A program made the position numbers and the translations under genes. From CBDBCK01 sp965203345 (GTDB lineage: Bacteria > Chloroflexota > Dehalococcoidia > Lucifugimonadales > Lucifugimonadaceae): 64,000 bases of DNA. Shown in pieces: positions 25,824-35,221 of the stretch. Location of the stretch: positions 1,317,195 to 1,381,194 of the forward strand of contig CBDBCK010000028.1 of assembly GCA_965203345.1 (NCBI GenBank), given 5' to 3'. Below the pieces are notes generated by a model that did not search any database, was not told the origin of the DNA, and was given only the letters and a program-made list of their open reading frames with translations. Position 1 is the first letter of the stretch. Each line of letters starts with the position of its first letter.

Positions 25824-28319
25824 ATGGACAATAAGCAACTATGCGAGAGCTTAATAAAAGCAGATAAACAGGAAGAGGTTGAGAAGTTGCTGAAAAAGGC
25901 TGGTTATTGGGATGACCGGGACTTGTGGAGAGATTTAGGAGACATTCCAAATAATCACGGAACAGTCGGCGGTCAACAAAGTACAGCGATGGGAGCATTA
26001 ATCGAAAAGATAACCAACAGTATAGATGCAAGACTGGTAAATGCATGCCTCGAACAACGTATTGATCCAACATCAAAAGATGCCCCAGATAGTATTTCTG
26101 AAGCAGTTGAAAAATTCATAACAAAATATCCTACAGAAAATACAAGCAGTCTAGCCAGATGGGATAATAAAGATATAACGAATCAGAAACCTCGGATCAC
26201 AATCACATGGACAGGTCCAGCATACACCGGTCGGGATAAGGCTAAATTCAAATCTGAATTAGAGAAAAAACCTTCAATAACCATAGCCGATGAAGGTGAA
26301 GGACAGACGCCTGATGATTTTCCTAATACGTTTTGCTCATTACATAAGAGTAATAAAACCTCTATCAGGTTTGTACATGGACGATTTAACATGGGAAGTA
26401 CCGGTACCCTTCGATTCTGCGGAAAGGAAGATGGGGATCAACTGCAACTCATAGTCTCACGGCGCAACCAATCTATCCTAACATCTCCATCTTCTCGAGA
26501 TAGAGAGTGGGGGTTTACTGTTGTAAGACGCTTTAAAGCTAGAAAAGGTGAAAGATATTCAGTATACCGTTATCTCGCACCTAAAGGTGAAGTCCTATCA
26601 TTCGCCGAAGAATCCCTCAAAATATTACCTGAAGGCGATAATGCATATGCCCGAAGTGCAGAACATGGAGCCCTTATCAAATTATACCAGTATAATGTCC
26701 TTAACACAGGTCTTACGGAAGCTAGAAAAGAAAACAAAATTTATAATGATCTGAATAACTTATTGCCATTACCTGCTCTGCCTTTTGAATTTCATGAATG
26801 CAGACCATACACAGGCAATATAACCCGTGTTTGGGATATTAAGGGACTATCAAATAGCCTTGAAGAGCAAAATAACCCTGATGATCTGTTCGAACGAAAG
26901 TTTCACCCTCACCCTGGAAGGCTCTCGATTCGTAATAAATATTCTTTTCCATTTGAAATATACTGTTTTAAGGACAATAAAAAGAAAAGCAATTTGAGCA
27001 GATCTCGTACAATTATCTATACAATAAATGGACAAACACATTCTGTTCAAAATTCAAGCTTTTTAACTAGAAGCAGTATCAGAGGATTATCTGAAATAAA
27101 AAATAATCTTCTTGTGATTGTAAATTTATCATCAATTGAATCAAGCGACTTTGAGACTCTGTTTATGACAAACCGAGAGAAAATGAGTGAGTCAGAGTTA
27201 AAAAAAGATATCGAGAAGGCATTAGAAAAGTATATTGCTGAAGATGAAGACTTAAAACGTATCGATAGAGAAATGAGACAAAGAAAAATAGGCAATGCGA
27301 CTTCTGAAGCTTCTTTAACAAAAATTATAGAAGCTCATCTGCCAAAAGATATTTGGAACTGGTTTATATCAGGAGATATTAAAACACATGAAGGTGTTAT
27401 TAAACATGGTCCAACACCACCAGATGATCCAACACCACCAGCAAAACTTAACTTGCATCAATTTCCGACCTATTTTAGATTTGAAAAGAAAAGTGATTAT
27501 CGTGATATAGAAAATGGAGGTCAAATATCTATTTTCGGTCGCGAAGTAAGTCCAGGGAGCGATTTACACATACGTTTCGATACAGATGCGAACGATGAGT
27601 ATTTTTCACCAGACAGAGGGGTGGGAAGGTATAAAATTTTAGATGGACATGGTATAAATATGACTAAAAGTTGGGAGCAAAGTGGTCCATCTGATGGTGT
27701 TGCTAGATTTACTTTAAGAGACACAAACGACTTTAAACCAGGTGATAGATTAGAATTTCAATTTCGAATAGAAGATGATAATATAAGTGGCCCTCCATAT
27801 TTTTTAAATAAGCTTTCAGTAAATGTCATCGCTAAAGCCAAACCTCCAGGTGGTCCTACTAAATCTCGTAAAACTCCAGGTGGTTTTCCTACAGCTGCTC
27901 CGCCCAGAGTAGATTGGATAGAAAAAGAAAAATGGGAAGATCATAATTTCGATGAAACATCAGGTGGAACGATTATGGAAGACACTGATTATGAGTATAC
28001 AGTAGGTGGATTCCCCTACTGTATACTCATAAATAAAGGAAACAAATATTTGGAGCATGCATTGCTGAAAATAAGTAAACAAAGAGGTGAAACAGAAAGA
28101 ATTACTAACTATTACAAATATAGTATGTACTTTGCTATTATAGCTTTTGTTAGAGGGCAAGAAGGAAATAACCAAGAAGGAAATAACACATCAGATACAG
28201 AAGAATTCGTTCGTAAAGCAAGCAAAGCCGTTGCTCCAGCTATAATGCTTATGATGGATTTGTCTTCGAAAATTGAGGCTAAATTAAATAACTCAAACTC
28301 AGAAGAAGATTCCGATTAA
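25824..28319 (+). CDS. Large GHKL-type ATPase, probable defence or DNA-transaction protein
   Basis: 831 residues. The N-terminal GHKL (Hsp90/MutL/histidine kinase-like) ATPase fold is shown by the N-box ALIEKITNSIDA (Glu 61, Asn 65, Asp 68), the G1 box IADEGEGQTP near residues 153-162 and the G2 box FNMGSTGTLRF near residues 186-196. A transducer-like segment follows to about residue 450. Then come a Pro-rich hinge (PPDDPTPP), a beta-rich domain (about residues 540-680), a second Pro/Gly-rich linker and a C-terminal alpha/beta domain. It is not a histidine kinase, MutL or Hsp90 in overall layout. AT-rich relative to neighbours. The next gene is a PAPS-reductase-like protein 26 bases downstream, so the two form a unit. 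Confidence 0.8.
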   Translation: MDNKQLCESLIKADKQEEVEKLLKKAGYWDDRDLWRDLGDIPNNHGTVGGQQSTAMGALIEKITNSIDARLVNACLEQRIDPTSKDAPDSISEAVEKFITKYPTENTSSLARWDNKDITNQKPRITITWTGPAYTGRDKAKFKSELEKKPSITIADEGEGQTPDDFPNTFCSLHKSNKTSIRFVHGRFNMGSTGTLRFCGKEDGDQLQLIVSRRNQSILTSPSSRDREWGFTVVRRFKARKGERYSVYRYLAPKGEVLSFAEESLKILPEGDNAYARSAEHGALIKLYQYNVLNTGLTEARKENKIYNDLNNLLPLPALPFEFHECRPYTGNITRVWDIKGLSNSLEEQNNPDDLFERKFHPHPGRLSIRNKYSFPFEIYCFKDNKKKSNLSRSRTIIYTINGQTHSVQNSSFLTRSSIRGLSEIKNNLLVIVNLSSIESSDFETLFMTNREKMSESELKKDIEKALEKYIAEDEDLKRIDREMRQRKIGNATSEASLTKIIEAHLPKDIWNWFISGDIKTHEGVIKHGPTPPDDPTPPAKLNLHQFPTYFRFEKKSDYRDIENGGQISIFGREVSPGSDLHIRFDTDANDEYFSPDRGVGRYKILDGHGINMTKSWEQSGPSDGVARFTLRDTNDFKPGDRLEFQFRIEDDNISGPPYFLNKLSVNVIAKAKPPGGPTKSRKTPGGFPTAAPPRVDWIEKEKWEDHNFDETSGGTIMEDTDYEYTVGGFPYCILINKGNKYLEHALLKISKQRGETERITNYYKYSMYFAIIAFVRGQEGNNQEGNNTSDTEEFVRKASKAVAPAIMLMMDLSSKIEAKLNNSNSEEDSD

Positions 28320-28345
28320 AATAGAGATAGAATACAGGAAAATAA

Positions 28346-29188
28346 ATGGAACGTATAGTCCCTACAAAGCAAGCAACATCCGATCAGCGTTTTAGCCAAA
28401 AGAATCTAATAATGCTCAGCTTTGGTGGTGGACCACCCTCAGTGGCTCTTCTGGTTTTAAATGCTCAAGGAATAGTCAAGCCTAAAGCAGACGTTATAAT
28501 CTTTGCGGATCCAGGGGCGGAGCACCCGGACACTTACAAATATCTGCCCGCGTATAAAGAGTATGCGGATAAACACGAAATGCGCTTTTATAGCATTTGG
28601 GATAACAGAAAAAAAGAAGGTGATCTTTTATGGTGGTTACGTAACAAATCTAATTCTATACCTTTGTTCATAAAAGGAAAGGACGCTATAGGTAGACGAC
28701 AATGCACAGTATCTGCAAAAGTCAGAGTCATAAATCGATTTATGAGAAACGAGTACAAAGCTAAAACTTTCACTACACAGCTAGCGATGACGCGGGAAGA
28801 AATTTTCCGAATGAAGCCAGCTCGTCAGAGGTACATAACCAACATATATCCCCTTGTGCATCTAGGTATAAACAGAGAAGAGTGCCATAAGATAGTTGAA
28901 GATGCGAACCTGCCTATACCACCACGTAGCGCTTGTACGTTCTGCCCTTTTCAGACATGGGACAGATGGGTGGAGCTTGCAGACAACCATCCTCGTGAAT
29001 TTGAGAAGGCTGAGGAGATTGAGAAGATATGCACAAAACGGTCTTTAGACGCAGGGAGGAGCGAGACATATTTGACGCCTCTTATGATCCCGCTAAGAGA
29101 AGCAGTTGAAGTAGTAAGGTCAGGTAAATCTCTTGAGGATGGTTCTGATCCAGCAACCATGGAATGCGCCGGAAACTGCTTCACTTAG
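28346..29188 (+). CDS. PAPS-reductase-like PP-loop protein with Fe-S cysteines
   Basis: 280 residues of the adenine-nucleotide alpha-hydrolase (PAPS reductase/DndC-like) superfamily. The PP-loop reads SFGGGPPS at residues 25-32, the SFGGGxxS form common in phage and defence-linked members, not the SGGKDS of metabolic enzymes. IFADPGAEHPDT is the next conserved block. Cysteines at 120 (GRRQCT), 197 and 200 (SACTFCPF) and 274 or 278 can hold an Fe-S cluster, as in DndC. It follows the GHKL ATPase by 26 bases in the same direction. No sulfate-assimilation genes are near, so a nucleic-acid or defence role is more likely than sulfur metabolism (inference). Confidence 0.82.
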   Translation: MERIVPTKQATSDQRFSQKNLIMLSFGGGPPSVALLVLNAQGIVKPKADVIIFADPGAEHPDTYKYLPAYKEYADKHEMRFYSIWDNRKKEGDLLWWLRNKSNSIPLFIKGKDAIGRRQCTVSAKVRVINRFMRNEYKAKTFTTQLAMTREEIFRMKPARQRYITNIYPLVHLGINREECHKIVEDANLPIPPRSACTFCPFQTWDRWVELADNHPREFEKAEEIEKICTKRSLDAGRSETYLTPLMIPLREAVEVVRSGKSLEDGSDPATMECAGNCFT

Positions 29189-29419
29189 CCTGATGTGTTT
29201 CAGCTTAGAGGCTTGTATATCACAGTAAGGTTAGAGGCATTCCAGCTGTTATTTTATACGCCTCAAGCAAGTAGAGGGGAAGGTTACTTACATCATCTAA
29301 GCTTGTGATTTGTTTCCCGACTTTAACGCTTGCTATAGAATAACCTTGTTCCCTAGTATTGCATATTTGCGAATAATCAAATAACCCTTGATGGAGGATA
29401 ATTATCAGAGGCGTTTATT

Positions 29420-30325
29420 TTGGATAAACAAATTATTTTACTGACGACTTTTCCTGCGAGGATCAAGACATTTCCTGACGATCTCCAGCGTTTGCGGGCG
29501 AAGGAGTTTGAACAGTGTCTGGTGAACAACTGCAACACCGACATAGACCGGGCGATCGTGTTCTTTGAGGGTGATGAAAGCGACCTGGACAGATTTCCGA
29601 GTCTTTCTCATGCCAAGGTTGAGGTGATCTTTATAAGTGAGCGCCCCAAACTCAGCCTGTTCTTTGATTATGCTAACGAGTATCTGGTGGGGCATTTTGT
29701 GATCGTCAGCAACGCAGATGTTTATTTTGATCAGCACACGCCAGTCAACCGCATCCGGGAGATCAAGCCTAATTGTCTGTGGGCACTGTGCCGATATGTT
29801 CCTGATGGGCAAATTTCCTATAAATGGAAGTTGCAGGGTCGCGGAGAATGGGGCTCTTATGACAGTTATATTTTCCAGGCCCCACTCAGGAAATTTAATT
29901 GTGATACTTACATTGGAACGAGACAAAGCGACAGCCTGCTGGTGAACAATGCCATTGAGGCCTCAATCAAGGTATCCAGTCCGTGCTTGTCACTTGTTAT
30001 TAAGCATCTGGACAGTCTAGCCTGGGCCGGCAAAGAGAGCCACGCACCTGTCGAAATAGAATTTCAGTCAAAACATTCGTTTGAGAACAAACGCGGTCGT
30101 TGGACTGGACCGGATTCCCTTCGTCAGTATGTCTATCCCTATCCTTCATATATAGAGGACGAGGCATATATGTCACGTGATCGACTGATGTGTCGTATTG
30201 CTTTGGGGTATCGCGGGTATCGTCATTCGGTTCGTACTTCTCCCAGTATTTTTCGACCTTTTATAAAACTCATTTATGTGATATCACGTATTATCACGAA
30301 GTGTTTTTGTTTATATTTTGTCTAA
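29420..30325 (+). CDS. Glycosyltransferase-like protein
   Basis: 301 residues. The segment VIVSNADVYFD near residues 93-103 is a DxD-like site found in a family of bacterial glycosyltransferase-like proteins; WGSYDSYIFQAP and the later H-rich SLVIKHLDS are consistent with it. The specific donor and acceptor are unknown. The C-terminus is hydrophobic and basic (IKLIYVISRIITKCFC) and may touch the membrane. The start is TTG 29420, with GGAGGAT about 27 bases before and no close ribosome-binding site. A damaged copy of this gene follows immediately. The gap before it (29189-29419) shows nothing recognisable. Confidence 0.55.
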   Translation: MDKQIILLTTFPARIKTFPDDLQRLRAKEFEQCLVNNCNTDIDRAIVFFEGDESDLDRFPSLSHAKVEVIFISERPKLSLFFDYANEYLVGHFVIVSNADVYFDQHTPVNRIREIKPNCLWALCRYVPDGQISYKWKLQGRGEWGSYDSYIFQAPLRKFNCDTYIGTRQSDSLLVNNAIEASIKVSSPCLSLVIKHLDSLAWAGKESHAPVEIEFQSKHSFENKRGRWTGPDSLRQYVYPYPSYIEDEAYMSRDRLMCRIALGYRGYRHSVRTSPSIFRPFIKLIYVISRIITKCFCLYFV

Positions 30326-30332
30326 TTTGGTA

Positions 30333-30783
30333 AAACAAATTATTCTACTGTCGACTTTCCCGCGAGTATCAAGACGTTTCCGGACGATCTCTGGCGCCTG
30401 CGTACAAGTGTCTGGCGAACAACCGTAACATTGACATAGAATAGACTGGATGATCGTGTTCTTTGAGGGTGATTAAGGCGACCTGGACAGATTTCCAAGT
30501 CTTTCTCACGCCAAGGTGGTCTTTATCAGTGAGCACCCCGAAACTCAGCCTGTTCTTTGATTATGTCAACGAGCATCTGGCGGGGCATTTTGTGCTCGTC
30601 AACAACGCGGATATTTATTTTGATCTGGACATACAGGTCAATTGCGTTCGGGAAATCAAGCGCAAACGCCTGTGACACCTATCCGATATAATTCTGATGA
30701 GCAGACTTGCGATAAATGGAGTATGCAGGTTGACGAGAGAAGCGGCTCTTGTGACAGTTATATTTCCCAGGCCCCGTTACTTA
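30333..30783 (+). pseudogene. Decayed duplicate of the glycosyltransferase-like gene
   Basis: The DNA matches the start and middle of the preceding gene almost line by line, from the segment coding KQIILLTTFP to the segment coding DSYIFQAP. It carries several small deletions and in-frame stops (for example TAG in the region matching DIDRAIV and TGA after REIKRKR). The 3' third is missing. It ends just before the coxM ribosome-binding site. Confidence 0.85.
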
Positions 30784-30811
30784 AGCCTGTTATAGATTTG
30801 GAGTGTGCATT

Positions 30812-31678
30812 ATGATACCTGGCAAGTTTGAATATCGCCGTCCTTCCAGCGTTTCGGAAGCACTGTCAATTCTGGCGAACGAAGAAGACGCTAAAATCCT
30901 CGCTGGGGGACAAAGTCTTATCCCAATGATGAAGTTACGCTTTGCCGAACCTGCCGTTCTGGTAGATTTAGGCGGATTGGAGGAACTACAGGGCATAACA
31001 GAGGATAATGGTACGCTGATCATCGGGGCTATGACTACCGAGAACGCTCTGATACAGTCCGAATTGCTGTCGCGGAAGTGTCCTCTGATTCAGGCGGCGG
31101 CACGCCAGATAGCCGACCCACAAGTGAGAAACCTTGGCACTGTTGGCGGTGATATCGCCCACGGTGATCCTGCAAACGATCACCCAGCCGTTATGATTGC
31201 CGCCGATGCGGAATTCGTTATAACGGGAAAAAATGGAGACCGTACCGTAGCTGCCGAGAAGTTTTTTCACGGCACTTATTGGACGGAGTTGGGCGAGAAT
31301 GAAATCCTGACGTCTATACGCGTGCCCGCTTTTAGTTCTACCAATGGTTTCGGCTACTCCAAACTTAAGCGTAAGACCGGCGACTACGCTACCGCCGGAG
31401 CTTCAGTAGTGGTGAAGATGGACGAGGGGGTATGCGTAAATGCTTCTATAGCACTCACCAACGTTGGACCAACCCCTATAAAAGCTGAAGGCGCCGAGCA
31501 AGTACTGCTGAATACGCACGCGGACGGTAATGTAGTGGAGGAGGCGGCATATAAAGCTATGGAAGTATCCGACCCTGCTGAAGATTTGCGGGGAACCATA
31601 GAGTATAAACGCAACATGACGGGCGAAATGACTAGGCGAGCCGTCCGCGCTGCTGTAAGCACGGCAACTGGAGGATAA
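30812..31678 (+). CDS. coxM: Aerobic CO dehydrogenase medium (FAD) subunit
   Basis: 288 residues; carries FAD and passes electrons from the Fe-S subunit to the acceptor. The two FAD-binding motifs are ILAGGQSLIPMMK near residues 30-42 and TVGGDIAHGDPANDHP near residues 110-125. I chose ATG 30812 because GGAG is 8 bases before it and the N-terminus MIPGKFEYRRP matches the family; an ATG three codons earlier is less well placed. It is the first gene of a cox locus and is followed after one base by coxS. Confidence 0.93.
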   Translation: MIPGKFEYRRPSSVSEALSILANEEDAKILAGGQSLIPMMKLRFAEPAVLVDLGGLEELQGITEDNGTLIIGAMTTENALIQSELLSRKCPLIQAAARQIADPQVRNLGTVGGDIAHGDPANDHPAVMIAADAEFVITGKNGDRTVAAEKFFHGTYWTELGENEILTSIRVPAFSSTNGFGYSKLKRKTGDYATAGASVVVKMDEGVCVNASIALTNVGPTPIKAEGAEQVLLNTHADGNVVEEAAYKAMEVSDPAEDLRGTIEYKRNMTGEMTRRAVRAAVSTATGG

Positions 31679-31679
31679 A

Positions 31680-32168
31680 ATGGCGAAGCAACCTGTCTCC
31701 TTTACCATAAACGGTGAACCCGTTGAGGTGCTAGTAGAACCGAGGGAGCTTCTAGTACACACCATCCGTGAACGGTTACGGTTTACCGGTACACATATAG
31801 GTTGCGAAACTACGCACTGTGGAGCCTGTACAGTCGACCTTAACGGTAGGTCGGTCAAATCCTGCACCGTGCTTACCGTGCAAGCCGGAGGTAGTGAAGT
31901 GACCACTATTGAAGGGATAGCCAACGCCGACGGCACATTGCATGCCGTTCAGACCGCTTTTATAGAGGAACACGGATTACAATGCGGCTTCTGTACCCCC
32001 GGCATGATAGTGCGTGCTTATCGCCTGCTGCAAGATTCTCCAAACCCTTCAGACGACGATATCCGCACCCAAATGGCAGGTAACCTATGTCGTTGTACCG
32101 GTTACCAAAACATAATCAAAGCGGTACGCTCAGCATCCGACAAACTGCAATCAACTCCAAAAGCTTAA
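31680..32168 (+). CDS. coxS: Aerobic CO dehydrogenase small (2x 2Fe-2S) subunit
   Basis: 162 residues. The plant-type [2Fe-2S] cluster uses Cys 42, 47, 50 and 62 (GCETTHCGAC, KSC). The second, C-terminal cluster is in CGFCTPGM and CRCTGYQNI. It moves electrons from the molybdenum/copper site in CoxL to FAD in CoxM. The start overlaps the ribosome-binding region at the end of coxM (GGAGGA). The length is normal for the family. Confidence 0.95.
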   Translation: MAKQPVSFTINGEPVEVLVEPRELLVHTIRERLRFTGTHIGCETTHCGACTVDLNGRSVKSCTVLTVQAGGSEVTTIEGIANADGTLHAVQTAFIEEHGLQCGFCTPGMIVRAYRLLQDSPNPSDDDIRTQMAGNLCRCTGYQNIIKAVRSASDKLQSTPKA

Positions 32169-32179
32169 GGAGAGAATTG

Positions 32180-34570
32180 ATGACAACGCAGCCTAAAGTA
32201 GATATCCAAGGCATCGGTGCGGCTCGTAAGCGCCGTGAAGATCCCCGCTTTATACAGGGTAGAGGCCGCTATGTAGACGATCTAGCGTTGCCTCGCATGC
32301 TTCACGCTGACATTGTGCGCAGTCCATACGCGCATGCCCTGATAAAGTCTATTAATAAAGATAAGGCGCTAGCGTTGCCAGGTGTACACGCCGTGCTTAC
32401 TGCCGACGACCTGAAACCGCTGAACCTGCACTGGATGCCGACTTTGGCAGGAGACAAGCAAGCGGTTTTGGCGGATGAGAAGGTGCACTTCCAATATCAA
32501 GAAGTAGCAGTAGTTATCGCTGATGATCGCTATATAGCAGCTGACGCCGTAGGCTTGGTAGAGGTAGAGTACGAGCCTCTGCCGGTGCTGACCGACCCTA
32601 AAAAAGCGATGGATGCTGATGCCCCCATACTGCGCGATGAAGTGCAGGATCAAGATAACGTCGGACAAGGTAAGCGCAACCATCCCAACCATATCTTCAC
32701 TTGGGAGGCTGGCAACGCGGACGCCGTCGCCCGAGCCTTTACTAACGCTACGGTAACTGTCCAAGAGGAAATGCTGTACCCGCGCGTGCATCCCTGCCCA
32801 TTAGAGACATGCGGCTGTGTAGCGTCTTTTGACAAGGTTGAAGGCAAACTCACTGTCCACATAACATCGCAGGCGCCGCATGTAGTCAGAACGGTGGTAT
32901 CTCTGCTGTCTGGTCTCCCGGAAAGCGACATACGGATAATTTCGCCTGATATCGGCGGCGGCTTTGGCAACAAGGTTGGCGTATATCCTGGCTATGTCGT
33001 GGCCATAGTGGCGTCTATAGTTACCGGACGTCCCGTCAAATGGATTGAGAATCGCATTGAGAACATTTCCACCACAGCGTGGGCACGCGACTACCACATG
33101 AGGGGCGAGCTAGCCGCCGACGAGAACGGCAAGATACAAGGTATGCGGGTTAACGTCATCGCTGACCATGGAGCGTTCAACTCCCATGCTCAACCGACGA
33201 AATGGCCTGCTGGTCTATTCAGCATATGCACCAGCTCTTACGACATACCTTCCGCTTATGTCAAAGTGGACGGTGTATTCACCAACAAATCGCCGGGCGG
33301 CGTGGCTTACCGTTGCTCCTTTAGGGTAACTGAGGCTATATACATAATGGAACGGCTCATTGACTCTCTGGCGTATAAGCTGGGCATTGACAAGGCGGAA
33401 ATTCGCCGTAGAAACTTTATACAGCCTGATATGTTCCCATACAAGACCGCGCTGGGTTGGGAGTTGGACAGTGGGAACTATCCGATGGCTCTAGAGAAAG
33501 TACTCAAAGCGGTAGGCTACGACAACCTGCTCAAGGAACAAACAACGAAGCGCGCTAAAAGGGAACTGATGGGCATCGGTATAGCGTCGTTTACAGAGAT
33601 ACTCGGAGCTGGTCCTACCCGCAATTGCGACATCCTGGGAGTCGGTATGTTTGACAGCGCCGAGATACGCGTTCACCCTACCGGAAGCGTTATCGCGCGC
33701 ATGGGCACTATTTCACAAGGACAAGGACACGCCACTACTTACGCTCAAATAATTGCCAGTGAGCTCGGTATTCCATCCGACAACGTGCAGATAGAGGAAG
33801 GAGACACCGATACCGCTCCCTATGGTCTTGGGACGTATGGCTCACGATCTACACCGGTGGCGGGAGCAGCGACGGCTATGGCCGCACGTAAAATACGAGA
33901 GAAAGCGCGCCGCATAGCAGCTCATGCCCTTGAAGTTAGCGCCGACGACCTTGAATGGGATGAATATCGCTTCAAAGTTAAGGGGGTCCCCGGTCGAGAG
34001 AAGAGCATGAAGGATATAGCCTGGCTTGCCTACAACGACCTTCCCGAAGGCGAAGAACCAGGGCTGGAAGCCGTTGAGTATTACGACCCGCCCAACTTCA
34101 CATATCCGTTTGGTGTCTACTTATGCGTGGTTGACATAGATCGCTTTACCGGAGAAGTCAAGGTACGCCGTTTCTATGCACTGGATGACTGTGGCACTCG
34201 TATAAACCCCATGATTATTGAGGGGCAGATACACGGCGGGCTCAATGAAGGTTTTGCGGTGGCTATGGGGCAGGAGATGCCTTACGATGAGGAAGGTAAC
34301 CTGCTAGGTAATACTCTTATGGACTACTTTCTACCCACTTTTGTTGAGACCCCCTACTGGGAGACTGATTACACGGTTACACCGTCGCCACATCATCCAA
34401 TAGGCGCAAAGGGAGTAGCAGAATCGGCACACGTCGGCAGTATACCCTGTTTTACCAGCGCAGTAGTGGATGCTTTCGCTCATCTAGGGGTTACACATAT
34501 GGATATGCCGCATACCGCATATCGAGTGTGGCAGGAGATACGCCGACACGGGCTAGACAAGCGCTCTTAG
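32180..34570 (+). CDS. coxL: Aerobic CO dehydrogenase large (Mo/Cu) subunit, form I
   Basis: 796 residues; oxidises CO to CO2 at a Mo-S-Cu centre. The form I motif AYRCSFR is present, with Cys near residue 379, the copper ligand position in characterised enzymes. The catalytic Glu appears in GVAESAHVG near the C-terminus. FIQGRGRYVDDL and IGGGFGNKVGVYPGY are typical. I chose ATG 32180 because AAGGAG lies about 7 bases before it; the frame is open to 32087 inside coxS but the added residues are not family-like. The gene order M-S-L and the maturation genes that follow support a functional CO oxidation system. Confidence 0.95.
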   Translation: MTTQPKVDIQGIGAARKRREDPRFIQGRGRYVDDLALPRMLHADIVRSPYAHALIKSINKDKALALPGVHAVLTADDLKPLNLHWMPTLAGDKQAVLADEKVHFQYQEVAVVIADDRYIAADAVGLVEVEYEPLPVLTDPKKAMDADAPILRDEVQDQDNVGQGKRNHPNHIFTWEAGNADAVARAFTNATVTVQEEMLYPRVHPCPLETCGCVASFDKVEGKLTVHITSQAPHVVRTVVSLLSGLPESDIRIISPDIGGGFGNKVGVYPGYVVAIVASIVTGRPVKWIENRIENISTTAWARDYHMRGELAADENGKIQGMRVNVIADHGAFNSHAQPTKWPAGLFSICTSSYDIPSAYVKVDGVFTNKSPGGVAYRCSFRVTEAIYIMERLIDSLAYKLGIDKAEIRRRNFIQPDMFPYKTALGWELDSGNYPMALEKVLKAVGYDNLLKEQTTKRAKRELMGIGIASFTEILGAGPTRNCDILGVGMFDSAEIRVHPTGSVIARMGTISQGQGHATTYAQIIASELGIPSDNVQIEEGDTDTAPYGLGTYGSRSTPVAGAATAMAARKIREKARRIAAHALEVSADDLEWDEYRFKVKGVPGREKSMKDIAWLAYNDLPEGEEPGLEAVEYYDPPNFTYPFGVYLCVVDIDRFTGEVKVRRFYALDDCGTRINPMIIEGQIHGGLNEGFAVAMGQEMPYDEEGNLLGNTLMDYFLPTFVETPYWETDYTVTPSPHHPIGAKGVAESAHVGSIPCFTSAVVDAFAHLGVTHMDMPHTAYRVWQEIRRHGLDKRS

Positions 34571-34630
34571 TGCAACCCTGCCCCCATTATTAATACACAC
34601 CCGCGTAACGTTTAGGAAGGAGAACATACT

Positions 34631-35221
34631 ATAAAGGTAGAAATTTCAAAATCGTTTGACATTGACGCTGCTCCAGAAATAGGCTGGCAGGTGTTACAAG
34701 ACGTAAACGCCGTCGCCGGTTGCATGCCTGGTGCAATAATCACCGAACAGATAAGCGACGTTGAATACAAAGGAGAGATACACGTAAGGCTAGGGCCAGC
34801 AGCGTTGAAGTTCAATGGTACCGTTGAGGTTACCTCAAAAAACGCTACAGAGCGAGCCATAAGCCTTGTTGGAAAAGGCAAAGATACCAAAGGCGCATCA
34901 TCGGGACAAATGGAGCTCAGTGCCCAGATAATCGGTAGCGACGACGGTAAATCTTTCAAGCTGGAGGGGTCATCAACCATTACAGTTATCGGGACGGCCG
35001 CGAGCTTCGGAGGGCGCCTTATGCAACAGGTGGGTAACCAAGTTTTGAACGAGTTCGGTAAATCTTTTGAGGCAAAGATAATCGCACTCGCGACAACCGG
35101 TGAGACAACCGATACGAACGCCACCGAGTCAAGCCCACCCACAGGTATGGACGGAGTTGGATTTGGAATGAAAGTCTTGGTCGGCTATATTAAAAGCCTT
35201 GTTAAAAAAGGAGAACATACT
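34631..35221 (+). CDS. coxG: CoxG, upstream copy of a tandem duplication, fused in frame to the next copy
   Basis: SRPBCC-fold CoxG, implicated in anchoring or maturation of CO dehydrogenase. This copy is nearly identical to the one at 35222. Its start codon is ATA instead of ATG (the bases before it are the same AAGGAGAACATACT), and it has no stop: the frame runs through KSLVKKGEHT straight into the ATG of the second copy. It could be translated from ATA, from GTG 34691 (which would lose the first 20 residues), or not at all. An in-frame stop at 34613-34615 rules out an earlier start. The repeat unit is exactly 591 bases (197 codons). Confidence 0.6.
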
